Below, in pieces: positions 7,301 through 11,834 of a stretch of 11,834 nucleotides of DNA. Every line of letters starts with the position of its first letter. Positions within the stretch are counted from its first letter, which is position 1. The stretch is taken from positions 1-11,834 of the forward strand of contig JAOXYC010197351.1 of the NCBI GenBank assembly GCA_028565715.1, given 5' to 3'. A program made the position numbers and the translations under genes. This DNA is from Phoronis pallida. Lineage: Eukaryota; Phoronida; Phoronidae. The notes below the pieces were generated by a model, which was not told the DNA's origin, did no database searches, and saw only the letters and a list, made by a program, of their open reading frames with translations.

Positions 7301-10024
7301 GTTGTTTTATTTGCGAATTCTACTGTTGGTCATCACTACAAGAACATTTAGTATGACATGTTTTAGAATGTTTTTGTTTTTGTCCATAAAATCGTGAGGT
7401 TATAATTATAAATAATCATGAATCTGATCCAGCTTGCAACAATATTTTGAACACATCATATTTTACTTAATTCCCTCACGTGATGTGACCAAAATGGTTG
7501 AGGAACAGCTTCATACTTATTTATAACCAAGAATCTCAACGGATTAATAATATCTCTAATAATGAGGTTATTATTTTAGTGTTAAAACCAAGTTCCACAT
7601 AGTAGACCCTGCTGTGGAAGCTGCCCAGGCTAGGTTAGAAGCTATGAGGACTGGCAAGTTTCTGGCAAAGAAGAAGATAGAGATGAAACCCACCACACAA
7701 CAACCACTTGTCAATAGTAAACGAAGTAGTCGAGCAAGGTCACCTACAGGAGGCTTAAAAGGAAGTAAGTCGTACATTTCTCTGCAATTCCTGATCCACT
7801 TCAATAGGTTACTGTACTACAGTCTTGGTTTGCAATATAACATATATTCTATAACACTATATAAGATGAAGAATGGAAAAGTGGCACATAAGAATGGAGA
7901 ACATTTGATGAAAGCACTCCAATGTTTTGATATATTTAGAACTGCATCGAAATAGCAAAAATTGCTTTTTGGGTCATAAATATGTCAAAAATAGTGGGCC
8001 ATTCTTTCTTTGAATTGTTGAGCTCCAAGTTGATTGCACAGTTGAACAACAGTTGTTATATTTAGAATCTGGGACAAAATAGAGTTTTGTGTTTATTGCA
8101 TGAAACACTTTCTTGAACGTCCATTATATTCGCTGATCAAAGACCAATCTATCAGTTTGATGTTTTGCTTTCATTTGATTTGAAACCATGTCAATGAGTA
8201 AAACAAATTGCAAATTATTGACTGCTTATGCTTGCGCTTGTATTTACAGCCAAATTCCGTAACTACAAGAGCTCTGGCCAGTCAAGTCTAGTAGAACCAC
8301 TGCCTCCCCCTCTGGTTAGTATGTTCTTATTTGCTGAATAACATCTATGTTTAAGGGCAAAATACTGGTTAAGTGTTTTTTAGGGTTTTGGTTTTGATAT
8401 CCTAAAAATGACTCCATATATGCTTAGGTATTGAGGATTTGACCAAAAAAATAGAAAACATGTAAAAATATAATATGAAAAAACTGTCTTCATTTTTGAA
8501 GCACATTCAAAGTTCGTATTTCTCCGCCATTTGTGATCAAAACGCAAATGTTGTTCGCCAACTATATAGTTAGCATGTATACAAAAGATATTTGCATTTG
8601 TAACACAAATGGCCAAGAAATCCGAAGGAATAATCAAGAGACTGTTTGAAGATTAGAGTGAATCACCTTTAGAGATAAACTACTATTGGAAACTTATAAG
8701 TTTGGCACTTTGACAGTGTTGTCTGCCATTTTTTAATTGAATTTCATGTTTGCGCTTTTTTCATCAGCGAAATGCACAATTTTTAATTCAAAATGCAGGG
8801 CATCATATTGATATGCGCACGACACGTGGCGTTATCACGAAATTTTGACTTTATCGTAAAGGGCAAATTTTGATGTATCAGGGCAAAATTTCCCTAGCTG
8901 GGTAATAAAGTTATTAACCTGATTTCAGATTGAACAAATGGAAGTATCAGCTGGTGTTGTTGTAAGGGAAGGACCTAGAGTGAAACGAGGGCCCAAGCAT
9001 GTAGGTATCTGAATCAGATTACTGACTGTAATCAAGATTTAACTCCATCTATCATCAACCATGATGTGTGATACGACTAAAATTAGGTCATTACACAGCA
9101 TCTGAATTCTTACATGCTCATGACGCATAAGAAATTTTAATTTTTAAAAAAACAATGCACAGCCTTTACACTGAAAAAACTATGATCATGTATTAACACT
9201 ATTTACAGATGACTAATGTTACAAAATCTAATCCTGAATGCATTCTCAAAGTACAATAAAGTTTGGCAGGAAACTTTACAATACATAAAGCACCAAAGCT
9301 TGAATACAAGGATTGGTCACAATTCCCCACAATTGAAGGTGATTGGATGAAAGAGATTTATTGATCTGTGGGCTGAATGAATGAACAGCTATCTTAATTG
9401 TACTTTGAGAATGTAGTTGGGATATATTGTGAAAGTTACTTGTCTGTAAATAGTATAGGTAATCCTCATGTGAAAGGACCACTGCGCCACTCATGTGGTA
9501 ATTATATAAAGTTTTGTCATGCACTAATATTGGCTATTATTAGGACAGGCTGGATAGCTCAGTTGGTGGAGCATTTAACCGGCATTCATGGAGACCTGGG
9601 TTCGATTCCAAGTTCAGTTCAAAAAAATTCTGTCTTTTCAAATTTACCAAGTGTAAATACATCACCTATTTTGCAGTAAAAATTCTGTACGTTAGTTTTA
9701 TTTCGTTTCTGTGACCAAGGAAAAATGCTATTCCAAACATTTTATTAGAAATTGTGTTTAGTTTAGCGAAAAACAAACAATTGCCTCTACTTTTACCTAG
9801 AGTAATTATGATCATTGACAACTGTATTACAGCGTTCCAAGCATACAGACAGCCTTCCTAATGCCGACAAGCTACGTCCAGTCAACGTTCACAGACCATT
9901 CCCCACTCTTCATGTACAAGACTTAATTGACAGTCAGACACCTGTTATGAGAACACTAGCCGACAGTCCACCAATTCCACCTATTGTACCAACTCAACAG
10001 AATCGACAACAGATATCAGCATGA
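1199..10024 (+). CDS. C2orf81: C2orf81 homolog (DUF4639 family), 11 coding exons, N-terminus incomplete
   Basis: Coding exons: 1199-1361, 2379-2448, 2821-2932, 3711-3837, 4355-4573, 5258-5287, 6977-7080, 7580-7764, 8250-8314, 8929-9000, 9833-10024. All introns are GT-AG and the join is open for about 445 codons plus TGA. Residue numbers here start at the first full codon (1200). Conserved features, matched from memory to human C2orf81, are DILEEL (15-20), PFTITQARDAL (39-49), EWQFLSRDEGES (54-65), DCWAQGSVP (85-93), GRPPG (244-248), YDQFGNVVAVVKL (254-266) and RLPSH (270-274). The C-terminus is proline-rich. There is no signal peptide or membrane segment in what is seen, so a soluble intracellular protein is likely. 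The family has no established biochemical role that I know of. The human protein is about 615 residues, so this homolog is shorter; part of the difference is the unseen N-terminus. Confidence 0.87.
1362..2378 (+). other. Intron, GTATTT...TTTTAG
   Basis: A 1017-base AT-rich intron. It contains a perfect 14-bp tandem duplication (ACTTTGTTGTTTTT at 2119-2132 and 2133-2146) and a GATATTTTAA repeat near 2195-2220. The stretch 1740-2100 is less AT-biased than its surroundings, but no frame in it resembles a protein I know, and I see no RNA gene. Confidence 0.8.
2379..2448 (+). CDS. C2orf81: C2orf81 homolog, exon with WQFLSRDEGES
   Basis: Acceptor TCTTTTAG|TGG; donor AGAGG|GTTTGT, phase 1. It encodes WQFLSRDEGES and continues through VTWKQEE (residues 55-77). 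With the preceding exon it restores the EW.FL.RDEGES motif, close to human EWRFLARDEGES, which supports both splice sites. The donor is a weaker GTTTGT, but only this choice joins in frame to the next exon and forms the acidic EEEP junction. Confidence 0.87.
2449..2820 (+). other. Intron, GTTTGT...TTGTAG
   Basis: A 372-base intron. I see no repeat, RNA gene or regulatory site worth naming. Confidence 0.8.
2821..2932 (+). CDS. C2orf81: C2orf81 homolog, exon with DCWAQGSVP
   Basis: Acceptor AATTGTAG|AGCC; donor CCAAAG|GTAAAC, phase 2. The split codon G|AG gives Glu78, followed by PQPAVTDCWAQGSVP (residues 79-93). The DxWAQGSVP motif is the most diagnostic short signature shared with human C2orf81 (DSWAQGSVP). 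The remainder, to Gln114, is Ser/Val/Lys/Glu-rich and probably disordered. Confidence 0.9.
2933..3710 (+). other. Intron, GTAAAC...TTCCAG
   Basis: A 778-base intron holding the 89-bp tandem duplication listed separately. Nothing else is recognisable. Confidence 0.8.
3250..3426. repeat. Two tandem copies of an 89-90 bp unit
   Basis: ATATCTCTTTGAACACTCAC starts at 3250 and again at 3339. The copies differ by one inserted C (AAACGCC versus AAACCGCC) and a few substitutions (GGTTGG/GGTTAG, AGTTTAG/AGCTTAG), so the duplication is recent. Each unit ends in a small stem, GTGTAG...CTACAC. Confidence 0.95.
3711..3837 (+). CDS. C2orf81: C2orf81 homolog, acidic linker exon
   Basis: Acceptor TATTTTCCAG|CATAC; donor AATACT|GTGAGT, phase 0. 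The split codon AG|C gives Ser115. Residues 116-157 are acidic (EPEIEVDESVSDPF) and end in PPVNNT. I recognise no motif, and low-complexity acidic sequence fits a disordered linker. Strong splice sites and frame continuity on both sides support the exon. Confidence 0.8.
3838..4354 (+). other. Intron, GTGAGT...TTTCAG
   Basis: A 517-base AT-rich intron. I see no recognisable element. Confidence 0.8.
4355..4573 (+). CDS. C2orf81: C2orf81 homolog, basic-then-acidic central exon
   Basis: Acceptor AATGATTTCAG|GAATC; donor CTCAAG|GTTAGT; 219 bases, phase 0 at both ends. It encodes residues 158-230: a basic stretch (KIKFRPYKGKLK), a charged middle (TLEQRESQIHMREYNEETVEY cut here at residue level) and PASCHSILK at the end. 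The SILK end, followed by (V)Q.GRPPG two exons on, resembles the continuous family sequence as I recall it, which raises the question of the microexon between them. Confidence 0.85.
4574..5257 (+). other. Intron, GTTAGT...ATTCAG
   Basis: A 684-base intron. GTTGACATGTTGGT occurs twice, at 4618 and 4677, as a short dispersed direct repeat. Nothing else is recognisable. Confidence 0.75.
5258..5287 (+). CDS. C2orf81: C2orf81 homolog, 30-nt microexon
   Basis: Acceptor TTTACTTTATTCAG|AGATC; donor AGCAAG|GTAAAG. It is ten codons, phase 0 at both ends, encoding RSCYACQLSK (residues 231-240). Including or skipping it leaves the reading frame intact. Both splice sites are better than average. I do not recall a matching segment in vertebrate homologs, so it could be a lineage-specific cassette exon or a chance match to splice consensus. 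Confidence 0.6.
5729..5821 (+). other. Possible cryptic or stop-containing cassette exon
   Basis: An AG at 5727-5728 (TTTTCCAATAG) and a near-perfect donor CAG|GTAAGT at 5821/5822 bound a 93-base segment. Read in phase 0 from the microexon it gives SAELHTSLF... and then a TAG after 26 codons. If ever included it would truncate the protein or trigger decay. There is no conservation evidence. Confidence 0.15.
5791..5821. promoter_or_regulatory. X-box-like site plus CCAAT box
   Basis: On the minus strand 5791-5804 reads GCAACCATGGTAAC, which fits the RFX X-box pattern RYYNYYATRRNRAC at 13 of 14 positions. Seven bases on, 5812-5821 reads AGCCAATCAG, an exact NF-Y (CCAAT) consensus. RFX and NF-Y sites are paired in some animal promoters. 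The place, deep in an intron, argues for an enhancer, an internal promoter, or chance. Confidence 0.25.
6596..6624. other. Short stem-loop
   Basis: CTCAGACCACTAA and TTAGTGATCTGAG pair at 12 of 13 positions around a 3-base loop (ACA). This is too short for a microRNA precursor. It may be the core of an old fold-back repeat. Confidence 0.5.
6977..7080 (+). CDS. C2orf81: C2orf81 homolog, exon with GRPPG and YDQFGNVVAVVKL
   Basis: Acceptor ATGATAACAG|GTACAG; donor TCACAG|GTATCT, phase 2. It encodes VQTGRPPGTRDVQYDQFGNV and on to LQPERLPSH (residues 241-274). This is the second conserved block of the family; human has the corresponding AVKRLDPARLPCHWV. The pattern suggests a short beta-structured segment ending in the RLP.H motif. 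Confidence 0.88.
7081..7579 (+). other. Intron, GTATCT...TTTTAG
   Basis: A 499-base intron. It contains a lone palindromic E-box TCACGTGA at 7476-7483, which is not interpretable alone. Nothing else is recognisable. Confidence 0.8.
7580..7764 (+). CDS. C2orf81: C2orf81 homolog, helical and basic exon
   Basis: Acceptor TTATTTTAG|TGTTAA; donor AAAGGAA|GTAAGT, phase 1. The split codon AG|T gives Ser275, then VKTKFHIVDPAVEAAQARLE (276-295), an amphipathic helix with small and charged residues. A basic Ser/Arg/Lys-rich tail follows (KRSSRARSPTGG, 321-333). The VDP element corresponds to the family's segment right after RLP.H. The basic tail could act as a nuclear-import or RNA-contact segment, but nothing in the sequence proves it. 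Confidence 0.88.
7765..8249 (+). other. Intron, GTAAGT...TTACAG
   Basis: A 485-base intron. The preceding frame stays open for about 190 bases into it, but the strong GTAAGT donor and the phase match downstream favour splicing. No repeat or RNA gene is seen. Confidence 0.8.
8250..8314 (+). CDS. C2orf81: C2orf81 homolog, short exon ending in polyproline
   Basis: Acceptor TGTATTTACAG|CCAAA; donor CCTCTG|GTTAGT, phase 0. The split codon A|CC gives Thr337, then KFRNYKSSGQSSLVEPLPPP (338-357) and a final Leu. The frame fits both neighbours, and the run of Pro codons is clear. The motif is of the kind that binds SH3 or profilin-like modules, though short proline runs are common in disordered regions. 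Confidence 0.82.
8315..8928 (+). other. Intron, GTTAGT...TTTCAG
   Basis: A 614-base intron with the fold-back element at 8526-8613 and a CpG-bearing patch at about 8814-8842 that includes a CACGTG E-box (8823-8828). Confidence 0.8.
8526..8613. repeat. Fold-back element of about 88 bp
   Basis: GCCATTTGTG (8526-8535) is the exact reverse complement of CACAAATGGC (8604-8613). Pairing continues imperfectly inward, about 21 of 27 positions in total. Near the centre is the perfect palindrome AACTATATAGTT (8560-8571). The layout fits a miniature hairpin transposon remnant; no target duplication is clear. Confidence 0.55.
8929..9000 (+). CDS. C2orf81: C2orf81 homolog, exon with EQMEVSAGVVVREGPRVKRG
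   Basis: Acceptor CTGATTTCAG|ATTGA; donor AAGCAT|GTAGGT, phase 0. It encodes residues 359-382, containing EVSAGVVVREG and VKRGPKH. It resembles the human LKLAPGVSMW segment. The alternative donor four bases on (GTAG|GTATCT) would shift the next exon out of frame, so the first donor is chosen. Confidence 0.85.
9241..9413. mobile_element. 173-bp element with 17-bp perfect inverted repeats
   Basis: CATTCTCAAAGTACAAT at 9241-9257 is the exact reverse complement of ATTGTACTTTGAGAATG at 9397-9413. Just inside the left arm is a second hairpin, AAAGTTT-GGCAGG-AAACTTT (9258-9277). Size, AT content and lack of coding fit a MITE. I see no clean target-site duplication. Confidence 0.5.
9548..9620 (+). 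pseudogene. tRNA-like sequence (SINE head or tRNA pseudogene)
   Basis: The 73 bases match tRNA layout: acceptor GGCTGGA pairs with TTCAGTT (all seven, three as G-U), D-arm GCTC/GAGC is perfect, T-arm CTGGG/CCAAG pairs at four of five, and the T-loop is TTCGATT. The A box TAGCTCAGTTGG (9555-9566) and B box GGTTCGATTCC (9599-9609) are good pol III promoter matches. The anticodon stem TTTAA/TCATG is broken and position 33 is C rather than T, so it is not a working tRNA. A run of seven A follows at once. Translation gives the WIAQLVEHLTG peptide typical of such repeats, which is not a gene. Confidence 0.75.
9833..10024 (+). CDS. C2orf81: C2orf81 homolog, terminal coding exon
   Basis: Acceptor CTGTATTACAG|CGTTC; stop TGA at 10022-10024. 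It encodes residues 383-445: RSKHTDSLPNADKLRPVNVH, a FPTLHVQDL segment, then a proline-rich end (DSPPIPPIVPTQQNRQQISA). The phase matches the preceding exon. A poly(A) signal about 300 bases after the stop supports this as the last exon. Confidence 0.87.
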   Translation, partial: RSKHTDSLPNADKLRPVNVHRPFPTLHVQDLIDSQTPVMRTLADSPPIPPIVPTQQNRQQISA

Positions 10025-10345
10025 AGCAAGTCAATTCACATTAAATTCAAAAATATTTCAAAACGATTCAAACTAGCTGGATTAACATTGCACAAGACGA
10101 CTATGGAATGAACTAATCTCTTCCTTTTTTTGAACTACTTGCTTTGGTATGTTGAAAAGAAGTTGCTGGTCATTTATGGCAACAGATTTTTTTCTAGCAA
10201 TTTAATATTAATAGCATAATTATTTCTGAAGGAAGGATGGTGTCAGATATTTTTTTTACTCCTGGAATGTCCATAGCGCCACATAGAAATTATATTGATT
10301 ATCATCTTGAGCTGTAAATAAAAGAAATGATTTCACTTTTTTATA
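10025..10345 (+). other. 3' UTR of the C2orf81 homolog
   Basis: About 300 AT-rich bases run from the stop codon to just past the poly(A) signal. The cleavage site is inferred to be about 15-25 bases after it. No other structure is seen. Confidence 0.65.
10317..10322 (+). terminator. Polyadenylation signal AATAAA
   Basis: A canonical AATAAA hexamer about 290 bases after the stop codon. T-rich and GT-rich sequence follows (TTTTTTATAACATGTTTTGG and later GTTTTGTGATGTTGT), as expected for a cleavage site. Confidence 0.7.
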
Positions 10346-10502
10346 ACATGTTTTGGAGGAACTGTGACACTAAGTTAGAAATGACACTGTTTTGTGATGT
10401 TGTATAATGATTTTGTCTCTATTTAGTAATGAATGATGTTGTCCAATATTTATAAAATATCCCCTTTTATTGGTAATTTATTAGCAGAATGTTACAATAG
10501 GT

Positions 10503-10738
10503 TAAGTTAAGTTGAAGCACTGGAATGACCTTCACCAGTTAAGTGATGTCACTGCTGAGCAGGTGGCTGAGAGTGACCTCTGATAGTAGGATTTCAGATG
10601 ATGTGTAAAATCCTGGTCCAGTAGTTGAAAAGTCTACATTTTAAACCTTGTTTCTTCAGTGAAGGATTCTGAGCACTGATCCAGATGGCTTCTTTTACTC
10701 CTCACTCAAACAAGTCCAGTGCTTCGACATATAACTTA
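10503..10738. mobile_element. 236-bp element with imperfect terminal inverted repeats
   Basis: The left end 10503-10524 (TAAGTTAAGTTGAAGCACTGGA) and the reverse complement of the right end 10715-10738 align well; the inner 14 bases, GTTGAAGCACTGGA against GTCGAAGCACTGGA, differ once. The interior is not coding. It resembles a MITE or fold-back repeat placed after the gene's poly(A) site. Confidence 0.45.
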
Positions 10739-10998
10739 CTTTACATTATGTTACACTTGTTTTGCTATCTGAGATAACATTGAGTAAGGCTATCTAAAAT
10801 TGAAAAAAGAAAACTGTACAATTGAAGTTTAGAATCTATCTGGATTTGTTGGGAGAGAACATCTGATGTAAAGTTCAGTTAACATAACTTATTACATAAC
10901 ATTAACTGATTTTATTGAGGTGTTTCTTTTGTAAAATATGTACATTTGTATCTATAAATTTAATTATTGAAAGATATGCTTGTTATAGTTTGATTTTT

Positions 10999-11029
10999 AT
11001 GCGCCCCCATACATAATATGTGGGTGCAT
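10999..11029. repeat. Strong hairpin at the edge of an unclassified repeat
   Basis: ATGCGCCCCCATA and TATGTGGGTGCAT pair with 11 Watson-Crick pairs, one G-T and one mismatch around a 5-base loop. The GC-rich stem stands out sharply from AT-rich flanks, suggesting the terminal or subterminal structure of a repeat element. Confidence 0.6.
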
Positions 11030-11739
11030 TACCCCTTTGTGAGCGTAATATCTCGAAAAACTCTTTGACCGATTTTGACTAAATTTTGTAATCCTGTTTA
11101 CCTTATAAAACGAGGATGTTTTTTACTGTCAGTCGCGCTGAAAATAACTCGGCGGCCTTGTGTCTTGTAATTAAATAAACTTAAAAAAACGTTTTTTTCC
11201 AATTGAAGGTGACGTCTAGGCTGAATTCATGTTGCCATTTTACCTGTGGTTTTGACACGGTCAAATTAAGATTCGCTTCATTGAGTATTTATAAAGAACT
11301 ATTGAAACACCCCCCTATCAAAGCCGGGAAACATTCATCAATTTCAATAAAATCTATGTTCAAAATTTTCCTTTGGTATTTTCTTAAGATTAGCTAAAAG
11401 CAAGAACCCATCAGAAAAGTTAAAACACTTTCATTGACGAATATGGGCTCACCATTAGAGTAAGATATCGTGACTGACATAGTAACACATGTACATGTTT
11501 TATCTCTAGCAACTTCCTTTTTCAATAATATTCAAATCGTTTAAAAAAAGTATTCCCAAACATTTGAAGTCATCATTTGTCCACTGTAGATATTCTTCTA
11601 AAGGAATTCTTTCCTCACATTTCTTTTTAGACGTGCACCTGTTCGGCGCATTAACTGTCAATTGATTTTGTCTTAATTGGTATCAAGATGACCGTATTGC
11701 ATTTTTCTTTCCAACGATATTTCATTGTTAATATTTCAG
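11030..11739. other. Intergenic sequence, probably repeat-derived
   Basis: There is no plausible coding frame. Composition changes abruptly at about 11000, with CpG-bearing stretches (for example 11130-11160 and 11205-11260) that differ from the gene's introns. It may be one mobile element starting at the 10999 hairpin, but I cannot name it or find its other end. Confidence 0.35.
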
Positions 11740-11754
11740 GTAGCTGTTTAACAA

Positions 11755-11834
11755 CTACCGTATTCGCCCTAATAAGCGCCCTGGGCGCTTGGAAAATTCG
11801 GAAATGGGGAAGGGGGCGCTTATTTGGAAGAAAT
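11755..11834. mobile_element. GC-rich palindromic repeat, cut by the window edge
   Basis: AATAAGCGCCC at 11771-11781 is matched in reverse complement by GGGCGCTTATT at 11814-11824. An inner perfect palindrome, AAGCGCCC-T-GGGCGCTT, spans 11774-11790. The start CTACCGTATTCGCCC and the partly complementary end (GGAAGAAAT) suggest terminal inverted repeats of a small DNA element whose last bases lie beyond 11834. I recall similar AATAAGCGCCC repeats from marine invertebrate genomes, without being able to confirm it. Confidence 0.6.

Larger units (their letters stand above)
9001..9832 (+). other. Intron, GTAGGT...TTACAG
   Basis: An 832-base intron holding a 17-bp perfect inverted repeat pair (9241-9413) and a tRNA-like sequence (9548-9620), each listed separately. 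Confidence 0.8.

Noticed and set aside
7614-7955. Reading the 7580-7764 exon through its donor to a stop near 7953
   Set aside because: The donor is a consensus GTAAGT, the next exon joins in phase, and the read-through peptide becomes low-quality AT-rich sequence.
8380-8637. 85-codon minus-strand frame
   Set aside because: It overlaps the fold-back repeat, has no recognisable domain and is intronic.
7476-8828. E-boxes TCACGTGA (7476) and CACGTG (8823)
   Set aside because: Single six- to eight-base sites far apart in different introns; expected by chance at this length.
9398-9679. Open frame with the peptide WIAQLVEHLTG
   Set aside because: This peptide is the familiar translation of tRNA-derived repeats. 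The frame crosses the tRNA-like sequence and has no other protein features.
1-11834. CRISPR array, bacterial operon, phage or viral gene
   Set aside because: No spaced direct repeats of CRISPR type and no intronless bacterial-style genes; spliced exons show a eukaryotic nuclear sequence.

Overview
This is a eukaryotic nuclear window with AT-rich sequence, long GT-AG introns and many small repeat elements. It most likely comes from a non-vertebrate animal, probably marine. That guess rests on intron structure, repeat style and divergence of the protein from human; the phylum cannot be fixed from the sequence.

The main content is one plus-strand protein-coding gene split over 11 recognisable coding exons between 1199 and 10024. 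Joined at consensus splice sites, they give one uninterrupted reading frame of about 445 codons, and all ten junctions keep phase. The protein is a homolog of vertebrate C2orf81 (DUF4639 family, function unknown). It carries the family's conserved N-terminal block (PFTITQARDAL..., then EWQFLSRDEGES), the DCWAQGSVP motif, and a second block with GRPPG, YDQFGNVVAVVKL and LPSH. The extreme N-terminus is not securely located. A poly(A) signal lies at 10317-10322, and no second protein gene is supported.

Layout: 1-450 is CpG-richer than the rest and has ETS-like and YY1-like motifs, so it may be the promoter and 5' leader. 460-903 looks like a small non-autonomous transposon flanked by TTAA, carrying four GTAAACAA (forkhead-type) sites. 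1029-1158 is a five-copy 26-bp minisatellite just before the first recognised coding exon. 1199-10024 is the gene; its introns hold an 89-bp tandem duplication, an X-box/CCAAT-like pair next to a strong cryptic donor, a fold-back element, a 17-bp perfect inverted repeat and a tRNA-like SINE head or tRNA pseudogene. 10025 to about 10345 is the 3' UTR. After 10500 there are three further repeat-like structures, the last a GC-rich palindromic element cut by the window edge.

The best leads are the C2orf81 homolog itself, a frame-neutral 30-nt microexon that adds a CYAC motif inside a conserved region, and the cluster of forkhead/RFX-like sites. There is no CRISPR array, operon or bacterial defence system here.
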